Positions 26,401 to 37,775 of a stretch of 64,000 bases of DNA are shown here, piece after piece. The stretch covers positions 11,728,001 through 11,792,000 of the forward strand of contig NC_065570.1 of the NCBI RefSeq assembly GCF_937616625.2. The letters run 5' to 3'. The notes under the pieces were generated by a model. It ran no database searches. It saw nothing but the letters and a program-made list of their open reading frames with translations, and had not been told where the DNA came from. The stretch's first letter is position 1. Every line of letters begins with the position of its first letter. Source of the stretch: Mercurialis annua (Eukaryota > Streptophyta > Magnoliopsida > Malpighiales > Euphorbiaceae). The position numbers and the translations under genes are program-made.

Positions 26401-29400
26401 TTTTAAGACAGTTAAAATAGCACGAATCAATCTCCAAATATTCTGAACAATTTAATAAGCTATTCAAACATAGGACTCGAGGTGTTGCATGCATCAAGAC
26501 AGAGGGCTCACCCGGTGCACATACATCAAGATAACACAATAAATGTCCATATTCAAAAAAATGTTTGATTAATATTAAAAAAAGGCTAATACCCTTAAAA
26601 ACTACCGACCTTTACTTTTTTTTTCAATAACACCCCAACCTTGTAATTTCGTCAATTGCACCCTATTTCGTATTTGTACGTTTCAATAGCACCCTAAATT
26701 AAAAAAATTGATAATTTTATTATTATAAGGATTTAATTTTATAAAACAATCAAATTTAAGGATCATTTTATACCTTTTTCTCCATGGACAAATTCAAATA
26801 AGTTCCTTAATTTAAAAACTCTCAAATAAACCCTAAATAAAAAGAATTAATTAAATACATGTTTAATTAATTATTTAATTCAAAATTAAATAAATATTTA
26901 AAACAGAATCCACCACATGCCGCTCTCCGTCTCCGGTCTTCCACCAGAGACGAGCTGCTAGTCTTCCATGGAAGACGAGTTGCTCGTCTTCCATGGAAGA
27001 CCAGATCTGCTGGTCTTGGAAGACCAGCAGATCTGGTCTTTCTTGGGGAAGACAAGCTCGTCTTCCCCATGGAAAACCAGCAGATCTGCTAGTCTTCCAT
27101 GGGGAAGACAAACTCGTCTTCCCCATTGTCTTCCTTGGGGAAGACGCTCGTCTTCCCCATGGAAGACCAGATCTGGAAGACCAGCAGATCTGGTCTTCCA
27201 TGGAAGGCGAGTTTCTCGTCTTCCATGGAAGACACGCAGCTTGTTTCCGGTGGAAGACCAGTGACGGAGAGAAAATGGTGTCCGAATGGAGAGCGGCGGC
27301 GGGTCCGAAGGGAGGCGGTGACGTTTTATTTGATTTATTTATATTTTTTTGTTTGTTATGGAGAAGATGGTTTCTATGTATAATTTAAACATCATATGAC
27401 ATTTAGAATTTTTGAACAATATAAAGGATTTGTTTTGAACTTTATCCAAATGAAAAGAGTTCAATTTAATACTTTAGGGTGCTATTGAAACGTAAAAATA
27501 CGAAATAGGGTGCAATTGACGAAATTACAAGGTCGGGGTGTTATTGGAAGAAAAAATAAAGGTCGGTAGTTTTTAAGGATATTAGCCTAAAAAAACATAT
27601 TGTTAGAAACTAAAGTATATGTTTGAAACCCATTAAAGACATCAATTACAATGTGGCAGGATGCTAGTGAAAGTTTAGAGTTTTTCCGTTTCAAAATAAA
27701 TAACTAAACTACATAACAATATAACATTAATCTCCTTTTTCACTTTTGATAAATCACAAGGCAAGAATAAATTACAGAAATCTCATATATAACCAAAACC
27801 TTCATGGTTAAATGAAAAGAGAATTAAATAGCCTTTAGAGATGGAGCCCCCAGAGTATCCACTTTGCTCAATCATTATCATAAACTGCTAATATGCACTA
27901 TCTTCTACATGCATGAATGGTAATAGCAACTAAAGTTCACACTATAAAATTCCTACTCCAATAAACTATTTAAGCGTGCCACAGTCTAAATAAATAGCCT
28001 TAAGAAAACGTGAACGTTTCTGCTTGATTGCATGATAAATATAGATATCATGTAAGATGAAATCTACGTAACTATAAATTGTGTAAAGATAAAGGTTATA
28101 TACATGCAAAAAAAAAAATCAAGCTGGATATGCATTAGCCATAAATAAGCAAAAGAAAACAAAAACAGACCTGAATTGAGTCTAACTCAACTTGCCGCAA
28201 GTTGTTCTCAACCCCCTTAGTATAATCCCTCAAGGCTGTACCTTTAGATAGTATGTTTGCAACTACCTAAATCCAACGGTGGATAGAAAAGATACAAATC
28301 AACATCTCACACAAATACATGAAAGATATTTAAAAAAAAGTGGCTACTTAGTAGATGCTTGTGCCCAAAATAAAATAAGCTAACTAAGCTAAAAAGTTGG
28401 AATCTAATGTCATAGATTCAAAATCTATGTGCTAATAGTTTCTATAACAGCAAAAATAGGTATAGCTGAACAGCTGTATATTTATGAAGTGCCATCAATC
28501 AAAAGGTAGAAATATAGCTTTTGTTGAAGTACACTATAACATAACATTTCTATTCCTCAGTTGAAATATTCGCTGATTCTTTAACAAATTGTGTCAAAAT
28601 CTCAATTTGAAATATAGTTAAATTGAGAATAGTGTTCCACACCCGTAAATAAAAATTTGATACTCCAAAAGCATTGAACAGAATAATAATTATTAACGAG
28701 GAACTCAAGCACAAGAAAAAAGTAAGTCTAGCAAATAATGCTAACATGCCAAAAATTACTGCAAATCCATAATGTTCTGATTCACTATATTAAGAGGACG
28801 AGAATATAATCTCTTCAAGCAAACTAGATATATGCAATACATTATCACACATAGAAAGCTCAAACTTATACTTGCTAAGAGAAGAAGAGGTAAAGTATGA
28901 ATTAGGATATGCTGAGTTCATAAACCTTTTAGTTAGAAATTATAAAACCAGAGCTCAATTCAATTCAATTCAATTTTATGTAGTTAAATAATCTCGTGTT
29001 TTGCAAGTTCATGGTTGCTAGAATTCAATTCCTTCAACTTATAAATAATAAAAAGACATTCCAAAAAAGAAGAAATCATGCAAGAAAACTGGCCTAAATA
29101 TCTTAAGAAATTTTAATTAGAATTGAATAATTTTTTCATACATGATATTCTTCTAAATAGCGCTTGATAAATAACAAGTAACCAACTTACATCATCATTT
29201 TTGCATTCTTCCAATTCTTGATCAAGTCCCTCTAGTGAAACATCATCATCACTAATATACCATAAAAACATAACATTAACACTAAACAATTAGAACTCAT
29301 TAATTTCCAAAGTAAATCTTAGAAACAAAGAAAATTAAAAAGAAATCACGAAAACAATAAATGATAACACCTATTGGCATCCTCTTCAACAGTTAAATCA

Positions 29401-29585
29401 CCAACAAATGCTCCTAAATCAAATACATTGTAAGTTTGAGTTTGTTCCTGCAGCGTAAAATAAACAAACAATTAAACTCAAGATTGAAATTTCAACGTCG
29501 CGGAATGAACAAAAGATGCAAACAACATTACCTTATTGCTGTTGCTGTTTTCTGTTGTTATCGGCATTGTTTTCAGGGTTTCCAT
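11488..29585 (-). CDS. VPS52: VPS52 (GARP/EARP tethering-complex subunit), 20 coding exons
   Basis: This is a complete reconstructed gene of about 711 aa. Coding exons, in translation order: 29585-29532, 29447-29371, 29251-29191, 28266-28171, 26302-26201, 25162-25079, 23918-23838, 22764-22621, 20935-20844, 20451-20370, 17980-17798, 16420-16305, 16211-16153, 15831-15731, 14242-14192, 14092-13913, 13819-13685, 13541-13467, 12944-12887, 11792-11488. All introns are GT-AG, every junction phase agrees, the sum is 2136 bp, and no internal stop is seen. Landmarks: DYIKESDNLVSLHDQIRDCD (exon 5), KPKTNIQILQQSVLLKYK (exon 9), VHPHYVMRRYAEF (exon 16), LLLYYTRLSDCIKRI (exon 20). The length matches the plant family (about 707 aa in Arabidopsis POK, from memory). 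The family works with VPS51, VPS53 and VPS54 in endosome-to-Golgi tethering; loss impairs pollen-tube growth in Arabidopsis. The protein is mostly helical with an N-terminal coiled coil. The start follows an apparent 5' UTR intron. Confidence 0.93.
19530..19805 (+). mobile_element. RTE-type LINE 3'-end fragment in VPS52 intron 10
   Basis: The plus strand of intron 10 reads KLRWFEHVHQ, a decayed form of the RWFGHVxRR motif near the C-terminus of plant RTE reverse transcriptases. It is followed by degraded codons and then by the typical RTE 3' end: 'ggaatccatacaattgaat', then 'gtataaagcttagtt', compare the usual 'gataaggcttggttgttg'. It has several stops. The 5' limit is not clear; sequence from about 18700 may belong to it. 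It lies antisense to VPS52. Confidence 0.55.
21467..22552. mobile_element. Long-TIR Mutator-like element in VPS52 intron 8
   Basis: The ends match as inverted repeats: left CAAACCTTGTTGACATT, right (reverse complement) CAAACCTTTATGACATT. Similarity continues for about 250 bp through 'tcaattttaacccaattt', 'ggtcaacaaaaatagtcaaaa', a CT-rich tract (about 21600-21670) and a 'ccaccaccacc' stretch at 21715-21730. The equivalent right-side tract is GA-rich (22260-22400). The element is about 1.09 kb with no transposase. A 9-bp target duplication could not be fixed because the flanks (aaaacaatt, gattttgta) do not match with these boundaries. Open frames at 21868-22229 lie in the unmatched centre and show no domain. 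Confidence 0.65.
25249..25555. mobile_element. Tourist-like MITE (PIF/Harbinger) in VPS52 intron 5
   Basis: The 307-bp element has 13-bp perfect terminal inverted repeats (GGCTCCATTTGTT) and a TAA target duplication on each side (25246-25248 and 25556-25558). This is the hallmark of PIF/Harbinger-derived Tourist MITEs. The interior is AT-rich and non-coding. Confidence 0.85.
26583..27588. mobile_element. Mutator-like long-TIR element in VPS52 intron 4
   Basis: The terminal inverted repeats are about 115-120 bp. The left end begins AGGCTAATACCCTTAAAAAC and the right end, reverse-complemented, begins AGGCTAATATCCTTAAAAAC. Both continue through 'ccttgtaatttcgtcaattg' and 'caccctatttcgtat'. The flanks are A-runs, so the target duplication cannot be defined. 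There is no transposase. The interior holds an AT-rich section (26700-26910) and then the GC-rich palindromic array described separately. Open frames on both strands (26867-27388) arise from that array. Confidence 0.8.
26930..27265. repeat. Palindromic GAAGAC/GTCTTC array
   Basis: Within the Mutator-like element, about 330 bp consist of short interleaved inverted and direct repeats. Examples are gaagacgagttgctcgtctt, cttccatggaagac, accagcagatctgctggtct-type stems, and cttggggaagac with cgtcttcccc. GAAGAC or its complement recurs more than 15 times. Several frames are open on both strands because the unit lacks stops. It is markedly GC-richer than the flanking intron. Strong hairpins are predicted in either strand. 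Confidence 0.85.
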
Positions 29586-29968
29586 TTTCTAAAAATCTGC
29601 ATAAATAATCAATCGACTTAACAAAGTAAAAAAACAAATGAAAAAAGTAAGAGCTGCAGTAATTGAATTGAACAGTGAGGAAAAAATTACAATTAACGGT
29701 GCAGGCGAGAAGAATTTCGGGATCGTTACAGAATCTGGGGAAAAGAGTAACCGTCGGTGGAGGCAGAGATGATCTAGAGCAGCACCAGCAGCGGATCCGG
29801 AGGAACATCAGCGGCGTCAGATGGAGAAGTAGGTGTTTTCAGTCGATTTGAAAATGACAATTGTGAGATGAGCTTGGCGTTGATGAATTCGAGAGATGAG
29901 AACCATTTGGGAATGGAATTGGTGTCGACGGCAAGTGAAGAGGGAGATGCAAAAAGGATAAAATGCAA
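29586..29968 (-). promoter_or_regulatory. VPS52 5' UTR with probable leader intron and upstream ORF
   Basis: Upstream of the VPS52 ATG an acceptor (ttatttatgcag) ends at 29597. A candidate donor (cc|gttaat) at 29697 would give a 101-bp leader intron. The presumed leader above it (29698 to about 29960) is pyrimidine-rich and more GC-rich than its surroundings. It contains a 64-codon upstream ORF (29968-29774) whose product has no known domain. If transcription starts above 29968 this uORF precedes the main start and could reduce its translation. No TATA box was identified. The transcription start is inferred only. Confidence 0.4.
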
Positions 29969-30032
29969 ATAAATCCCTAATTTTTTATTTAAAATTTAAT
30001 ATTATATTTGAATTTTAAAAATAGTTAATTAT

Positions 30033-30600
30033 TGATGGATCTGAATTATGAAGCCGAGTCGCAGGAGATACATTCTCAGACGATAAGGCTAAGTCAGACG
30101 AAACCAACAGCTGAGTCCATGAGATTCGCCTTGACTGGAATAATACTTCAATTCACAAATACAAGACTGAATCCCCTGAGGACTCGAACTAAGCGCGTCG
30201 ACCTAGGGATTCGGCCAAACAACTAAATCCGCGAAAATCTTTCCCATATAGATACAAACTCCAACTTGGTAAGTTAAGCTGCAACTTAGTAAGACGAGAC
30301 TATTTAGAAAAATATTACTAAATAAGACTCTCGTCTGAATAAGGAATCACACTCTTAATCAGGATCAAACCTAATAAATAGGATTCACTTTCCTATTCCA
30401 AGTCTGTAAGGTATACATTCAACTACTATATAAAAACTTTGAGGTATGCCTAAACACGCAATTACATTCATATACTCAAAACGATACTCAAAGCTCAATA
30501 TTGAATGAAGCATCGGAGAGTTAATCGGACAACCACCGTCTGGTTAGCTTATACCCTGTTTTGCAGGTTAATCCACCGGATCAGAAGGCTGACTCCATCA
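30033..30600 (+). mobile_element. Solo LTR (about 568 bp)
   Basis: The segment begins TGATGGATCTG and ends GACTCCATCA, the TG...CA form of an LTR with short inverted ends (TGATGG / CCATCA). It has a TATA box (tatataaa at 30427-30434) about 170 bp from its end, as in a U3-R-U5 layout. The flanking pentamers attat (30028-30032) and gttac (30601-30605) share the central tta and differ by two transitions, compatible with an old 5-bp duplication. No internal region is attached. It lies just upstream of the VPS52 promoter. Confidence 0.65.
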
Positions 30601-31372
30601 GTTACATATAAAAAAGTATGACATTTGCACCATGTTTCAAAAATAACATGACCTTTAAAACGTGTCAATTACAAACACTATCTTACATTTCTTTTTAATT
30701 TCATCATGAGTATATTTTTCAGTGAAATTTGCTGATTTGGACATCGAATAGGTCTGCCACGTGGCATGACACGTCAACAAAAATGCTACTAAAAATTACC
30801 GATATTATTTTTGAAAAGAAACAAAAGGTGGTGTATTTCTAACATCTCTACTTTCGAATTCTCATCACGCGTTTAACATTCACGATTCGATCTCCTCGTC
30901 GATTCTTTCCTTCGTTCCTTTCCCGTTATCTTTCTACCTCCAGCAATTGTACATTTGAAAGATAGTCCAAAAAGCAAGAAGAGCAAAAAAGAGGAGCAAA
31001 CTCAAACGGGATCTCCATATTTGTGAAACTTACTTAACAGGTCTTTCCGATCAGAATTAGCTTATCAACTCTCCGAACACTACTATAAGAATTGGTACTG
31101 AACATCCCCCGTAGTTGTAACAATAACATATTTTGGTTCTTTAGCGAGTTTATTAATTGAAATCAATCGTTGACACATTTTAAAAGTCATATATCTTTGA
31201 AATTTGGTAATTTTGTATGTAATTAATTTCTTTAAAATTATAAAACTAAATTAAAATATGAAAATTGGTAAGTATCAATTTGAAAAATGAAAAACAATTG
31301 AAAAAAAAATTAAACATTTAACTGGATTGTGTGTTCCATGTAAGGGTTCTCCAATGATACTCTTTATTTTAA
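30601..31372. other. Non-coding interval upstream of VPS52
   Basis: AT-rich with no open frame of note. A segment at 30610-30850 with 'caccatgtttcaaaaataac' and 'cacgtggcatgacacgtca' looks like a decayed long-TIR element, but I could not pair its two ends convincingly. Confidence 0.35.
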
Positions 31373-31681
31373 GGGCTAATGTTATAAAAATTCACGAATT
31401 TTACACATTTTCTCATTTTAATCACGCAGTTTAAATTTTCTCATTTTCATGCACGAACTACCACTTTTTCTCAAATGCATGCACGGTATTGAGATGTCAC
31501 GGCTTCATAGGCGTAATTCGATGAGGTGGAGATCATTTTACATCAATGAATGAGTGCCAGCTCAGCACCGTGCATGAATTTGAGAAAAAGTGGTAGTTCG
31601 TGCATGAAAATGAGAAAATTTAAACTGCGTGATTAAAATGAGAAAACGTGTAAAGTTCGTGATTTTTTGTGACATTAACCC
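31373..31681. mobile_element. Long-TIR MITE (Mutator-like), 309 bp, 9-bp target duplication
   Basis: About 125-bp inverted repeats make up most of the element. The left end begins GGGCTAATGTTATAAAAA and the right end, reverse-complemented, begins GGGTTAATGTCACAAAAA; they share 'tttaaattttctcatttt', 'atgcacgaactaccactttt' and 'tctcaaa'. A perfect 9-bp target duplication TTATTTTAA flanks it (31364-31372 and 31682-31690). It is non-coding and is expected to fold into one long hairpin. Confidence 0.88.
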
Positions 31682-31916
31682 TTATTTTAAAGAGCATCTT
31701 TAAATAAATACAGAGCATCTTTAATAATAAAAAGTGAAATTTTAATATACATTCAATAGACTCTCTAATTTGTTTTTTTTTTAAATTTCAACTTTTTTTC
31801 TTTTATTGTTTTTATCTGTTTCATTATTGTTCTCTTTCATTTACCAGATGCAACTTAATATTTGGATAAATCGTGCTTTATTAATCTGTCATTCTCCATG
31901 AGCAAGTTAAATACTA

Positions 31917-32200
31917 CTCCCTCCGTTCCAATAGAGTTGTCCACTTTGCCTTTATCACACAGTTTAAGACAAGCAATTATTATTTATGGGTTTTATAAAA
32001 AAAAATCTTATTTTTTTTGTTATACCCCTATTTAATATAAGGTCCAGTTGCAATTTACTTTCAATTTACTCATTAGTGAATTTTAAATAGGGGTAATGTA
32101 GGAAGATTGAGTGTAAAAATTAGTTACTATTTGAAAGTGGAAAATAGTTTTGGGACAAAAAAAATTTTCAAAGTGGACAATTCTATTGCGACGGAGAGAG
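31917..32200. mobile_element. Stowaway-like MITE (Tc1/mariner)
   Basis: The element starts CTCCCTCCGTTCC and ends GGACAATTCTATTGCGACGGAGAGAG, with a TA on each side (31915-31916 and 32201-32202). CTCCCTCCGT-type ends with a TA target duplication are diagnostic of Stowaway MITEs. It is 284 bp and non-coding. An open frame across the right end (32150-32338) is incidental. Confidence 0.88.
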
Positions 32201-33179
32201 TATATCTTATGGCCATTTGAAAACTCTTGGAAATATAGCACCAATTTACTTTTTAAGGGGATAATTCTCAATGATCATTTTTTTTATAGTCCTAAAGGCA
32301 CATGTGACGTAGTTTTAAATTTTAAAGATACAAAATAGTATGATTGCTTTCACATTATAACATCAGGCCTCAGCTCTTTAAGACAAGTAAACAGTAATCT
32401 GAACAATTTAAACTAAGTTTGTTCCATGTTTGAATATAAGAAGGAACAATTTCGTTTCAAATTCCCACACTCAATTTCTCTCCATTTGACACCTCGCCTA
32501 CTTGTTTTCCTTTTTGTTTGTCATAGGCTAATCTTCATTGGTAGAAGTAGAATTCGATACAAAAGTAAATGACTACTCAACAACATTGTGTAATCCAATC
32601 TAAAAGTAAATGATGATTGCTACAAATGCAGTCATCTAAAAGGGCCTTTTTAGCCACTAAATAGGCCACCCAATTGCAATCTCGTTTAATAAACTGAAAT
32701 CTAATTCCCAAAAAGTGGGGAATTAGTACATGAATATCCACTAGAATTACTCCGACATTTCTGTCATCAGTAGAAGAAGAATTAACTGCATTGATTAGAA
32801 CCTGACAATCACCTTTAAAAATTAGGTGACGAGCAGCAATTCCTACATTGATCTTCGTAGTCTCATCGTTTCTAGAGGTGTGCACGGATCCTACATATGT
32901 CCAAAACCGAACCGAAAACCAGACCAAAAATATCCAGGATCGAAAAATATTCGTTGACCATTGACTTTCCCCGAACCAAACCGTACCGAAAATTTAATTG
33001 GTACGGTTCTGGATTTTTTATAAATAACCGTACCGAGAACCAAACTGAAGTACCAAACTTATACCCGAAGAACCGAAATAATATATATATTTAATTTGTT
33101 TAATATATTCGTATTAACTTTGAATTACTAAACATTAAATTTTTTTTACAAAATTAAATAATATATATTAAAAATATTA

Positions 33180-33180
<1 letters not shown>

Positions 33181-33248
<68 letters not shown>
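33181..33248. repeat. (TA)n microsatellite
   Basis: About 66 bp of pure TA dinucleotide inside the hAT element, directly next to the nested long-TIR MITE, which appears to have inserted into it. Confidence 0.95.
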
Positions 33249-33251
<3 letters not shown>

Positions 33252-33649
33252 CAAAAGGTACAACAAAAAACCATCATAGTTTTCACAAAAGTACAAATCA
33301 GCCCTTTTACTGTTTTGGGGTATACTTAAGCCCTCTTTGTTTTTAAATAGAACAAATAACCCCTTTCATCCAACATCATTAGAAACACTCGTTAATGGTT
33401 GACATGTCTCTCATAATCATATAGGAAAAAAGTTCAAAAATAATTTTAATATTTAAAATATTTACCAAATATTTAAGGGGGTAAGTGTTCCAAAAGTAAA
33501 CTAAAAGGGTTTATTTGTTCGATTTTAAAATAATAAGGGTTTAATTGTTTAATTTTAAAAACACGGGGGCTTAATTGTGCCCAGATAAAGTAAAAGGGCT
33601 GATATGTACTTTTAAGAAAAACTCGAGGGCGTTTTTGTACCTTCTGCCT
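33249..33649. mobile_element. Long-TIR MITE nested in the hAT element
   Basis: About 401 bp. The left end begins AGGCAAAAGGTACAACAAAA and the right end, reverse-complemented, begins AGGCAGAAGGTACAAAAACG. Homology continues through 'aaaagtacaaatcagccctt' and 'cttaagccc' for more than 100 bp. It sits in the TA repeat, and the flanks (atatatata and atatataaa) fit a 9-bp duplication of that sequence. It is non-coding and Mutator-like by its long TIR. Confidence 0.75.
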
Positions 33650-34707
33650 ATATATAAATTATCAATTTACATAAAAATAAAATTACTTATATATTTCGAT
33701 GAAAATTATCTGAATTTGTCTAATATTTAATAATTATTAGAAGTATTTTTTAAAATTTGATATGAACAATTTATATTATTCTCTATCATTGACAAAATTA
33801 CATAATTTTAACAAAAATGATATAGTTTTAGATTTAATAATAGATAAAAGTACCCTTTTCAAATAATCAAAATTTAATATTAAATCGAACGATAATATAC
33901 ATGTTGTGCTTTTTTATTTTATTGATAATTATTTAATTATGATAGTAAAAAATATAAATGAGTAGCTAATTAATTTTAAAAGTCAAATAATATATTATAA
34001 TATAGTAGAAATCATATTTTAAATAAAACAATATATGTGGTTCTAGTGATATCTATACCGAACCATTAGGACTGAATCCCCGTACCGAAAAATAAAATCT
34101 CTGAACCGAAGCAAACCGATTATTGGTACGGATCCAGAGGTCCAATTTTTGATATCTCTGATTTTTGGTTTGGTTATAGAGATTTGTCAATCTCTGGATT
34201 CTCCCGAACCGTGCTCACCCCTAATCGCTTCTACCACAGACGGATCTACTACACCTGGAAAATGCTGAACCTCGGCCAAGATGAATTTACATGTACTATC
34301 ACAGACCATAAAGTCAATTGCTCTTATTCGAGAACGTAAATCTAAAGCACTATCAAAATTAACCTTGTAAAACCCTGTTGGTGGTGGCATCCATACCAAA
34401 GTGTTGACATATATACTTGTTGTGATACTTTGCCTGTTATTGTTTGTAGAACTTGTTTGGGTTGCCATAATAAACTCCCATTGCTCTGCATTTGGTTTTG
34501 TGATTATTAACGACGATGTTCATTGGATATGTTGAAATACCAGGTCGTTACGTGCTTTCCATAAACGCCATATTACGGATATAAAGCATAGTCTTCTTTA
34601 GGTCTTCCTATATGATTAAATTATTCATCAAAGCATTCCACCATTCTATTAAAGCTTTATGAGGAAACAAATTCGACCGCAGTCCAAAAAATGATTCAAA
34701 CCATACC

Positions 34708-36130
34708 TAATATCAATAAAGCAAGCAATAAAACGTTAAAGAGAATAATGAATATAAACAATATATCAATATAGCTATTTAAGTACATATAAAGAATTAT
34801 AGTTTTCTATAACATTAAAGCATTGATGTAAACATCAACTCTTACCAATTTCGTAGGTTTTATAATTGTAGTTAAGCAGGCATATATGATATAAAATTCT
34901 CTTAAAAAAGCCAAGGTTTGCTGTCTTCACTTGAATGCTTATTTGCATACTGTTCTTATCATGAAATAAGTTATGGTAAGAGTTTAAGAATTTATTAATG
35001 TTCATATGTAGTGCAAATTAAGTAAATCATATAAGGTAACAACACTTGGTAATAAACTTTATTTAAGAATTGGTACAACACTGTATTAATATCAAAACTT
35101 ATAAACAGCTACTCTTTTAGCTAGCACAAAAAAATTTAAATTTTACATAAACTTTTATATTTTAGCATTATATGTGAATTTTTCATCAATCTTTTGGTGT
35201 CTTAATAAAATTCTAACTTAAGAAATACAATTGAATATTGTTAAAAATGGATGATACATTTCAGGTTTTATTTAAATTTGCAGAATTGCGTATATTTTAG
35301 CATAATTACGTGGCATATTATCAAATAATTTAGAATTCTAAAATTAAAAGTTTGATACAAAACTTTTCTTCATTTAAATTGATGTGAACTTACGAAATCA
35401 AATAGATGGCTGTCCTTTTTTACCAGCCACTAATATTTTGAATTGCTATCTTATTTTTTATGAAATTATTATTTCATCTCACTCTTTCTTTATTATTATC
35501 ATCACTCTTTTATTATTATTTTAATCTGATTCCTAATCAATGCTATAACATATAGAACTTTCTCACCAAGAAAAAATGCATTATTATTTAAAAAAACTAA
35601 CATAATTTCTATCGGAATAGATGCACATATACACATCATTAGCTTCAATCATATAAGAAAGAAGAGAAAAATATGAGAAATTTCTCTTAATTGGAAACTA
35701 AAGATCTGACAAGTAAAGAAGTAGAGACATAATATCAACGAGAAAATTCAGTAGCTAAAACATATAGAACTTCTCACCATAAAACATATGCACTAAAAAA
35801 ACTAACATAAATTCTAATTCAACAATACATCCTACTCTACAAACTACAATCACAATCGGCAAACTTCAATAAACAATTTTTTTGCGGTGGCATAACACAA
35901 TTTTCAATTTAATAAATACAATTGAGAATTGAAAACAATAGATTATACTTAACAGGTTGTATCATCCACTTGAATTTGCATAACCTACCGAAATAGATGC
36001 ACATATACATATCATTAGCTTCAATCATATAAGAAAACAGAGAATAAATTTGAAAAGCTTCTCTCAATTGGAAACCGAAGATCTGACCTGTTAATAAGTT
36101 ATGAACATCATTCAAATGAAAGACCTATTT
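34708..36130. other. AT-rich interruption of the second LINE with internal direct repeats
   Basis: About 1.4 kb of very AT-rich sequence separates LINE segments. Two diverged copies of one segment lie at about 35548-35745 and 35758-36110. Shared anchors are 'aacatatagaac', 'actaacataa', 'gatgcacatatacacatc' and 'attagcttcaatcatataag'. No TIR, LTR or gene was recognised. The right limit is uncertain because the LINE zf-RVT region is decayed. Confidence 0.4.
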
Positions 36131-37775
36131 TAAGAGAGTTACATGCCAAGGCATCCCGGCCCCTGTTATTAGCACACTTCATTAATTAAATATTGAATTA
36201 GTAAATTAAATAAAACGTACTTGTTTAGCCGTTGGACATTGTGTAAGCAAATGGACAATAATTTCCTCATCTTGTGTAAAACAACACATATAGGATTAGT
36301 ATTTGACATACGTCTCTGTAAATTCTTATTAACCGCAAGACAATTTGATAATGATCTCCATAAAAATGTTTAAGTTTAGGAGGATAATTTAATATCCATA
36401 AAAATTTCCAATTTGGAGGGTCAATTGTTCTAGACCCTATGTTGCCAGTGATTTGCAGCTCCATATCTAGACATGTGTCGTAAATCAAATGATATCATGA
36501 TTTAACCGAAAAAATTCCATTTCGAGAATAATGTCATATCAACTTATCTTCAGCAAAGATTTTTGAACCGGAATAGATAGTGCAGAATCACAATCATCTT
36601 ATGAAATTATTGTTTTCACTAAATCCACATTCCACCCCCCCCCCCCTCTACTAGTAGTGATGAAACTCGTTGGATCTCTGTTGGTGCATTCTGTAAAATT
36701 CGCGGTCTAAATGGGTATTCTATTGGTAATCATGGATCCTCCCGGATAGATATCATTCCCCCAGTACCAACACGCCAACACATTCCTAAATTCAGCGCAT
36801 TACGGGCAGTTAACAACCCTCTCCATACCTAAGATAGATTACCTCATATTGAAGCTTGTAGAAAATCACTCGAACGGAAATATTTGCCATGGTAAATCTT
36901 ATATAGCAAAGTGTTTTTTTCATGTAGTAGACGTCATCCCTGCTTAGTTAGCAATACATTATTAAAAGGCTACAAGTCCCTAAATCCAAGTCCACCTCTA
37001 TGCTTGCTTCGACAATTCTTTCTGTCATTTCATCCAATGAATTTGTCAATCAGAGTTCTTTTGTCCCCGTCAAAATCGTGCTACCAAACGACTTAAATCT
37101 TGACATAAAAATTTAGGCAACAAAAAATAAGAAATCGTATAGACGGGCATAGATGTAACAACAAATTTAATCAAATTCTCTTTCCTTGCAAATTATAGTG
37201 TGCTTCTTCTCCAGTCTTGTAATTTCTGAGACACTTTATTTCTAATATCTGAAAATATTTGTGCTTTGGATCTCGATATCAAAGATGGCAAACCGAGATA
37301 TTTATCTTGCAAACCCACACTACCCACTTGCAATTTATCAGCCAGAACACTACACAGATCTGTCGGTATATTGCTGCTAAAAAACAATGACGATTTCTCC
37401 AAATTAATGAGTTGACCGCTAGCATTTCCATATAACCATAAAATTTCTATAAAAACATCACATTCTTCTAGGTTTGCTCTAAAAATACCAGCGAATCATC
37501 TACAAAGAATAAATGTGAAACTCGGGGTCATGCTCGACTAATACGCAAACCATTAAGCTCACATCCTACCCCATACCGATTAAGAATATTACTAAAACCT
37601 TCTGTACAAAATAAAAATAGGTAAGGAGAGAGTGGGCATCCTTGCCTTAATCCACGGGATGGACGGAAAAAACCTTTAGGCTCACCATTAATAATGATAG
37701 AATATGATACAGTAGTTACACATTTCATAATCCATGAAATCCATTGTAAAGGAAAGCCCAACACCAACATCATAC

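Larger units (their letters stand above)
32873..34223. mobile_element. hAT-like element inserted in the LINE RNase H domain
   Basis: The left end reads TAGAGGTGTGCACGG and the right end, reverse-complemented, reads TAGGGGTGAGCACGG. The flanking octamers atcgtttc (32865-32872) and atcgcttc (34224-34231) agree at 7 of 8 positions, the 8-bp duplication expected of hAT elements. Subterminal sequence is rich in 'aaccgaaccga' and 'gtaccgaa' motifs near both ends. There is no transposase, so it is non-autonomous (1351 bp including a later nested MITE). Removing it rejoins the two halves of the RNase H domain of the LINE. Confidence 0.85.

Noticed and set aside
26930..27265. Regularly repeated short sequence reminiscent of a CRISPR array
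   Set aside because: Repeats are interleaved and inverted with no uniform spacers, the context is a plant intron, and no cas genes are present.
26867..27388. Six overlapping open frames of 67-131 codons on both strands
   Set aside because: By-product of the GAAGAC/GTCTTC repeat array inside the Mutator-like element; composition is repetitive and no domain is present.
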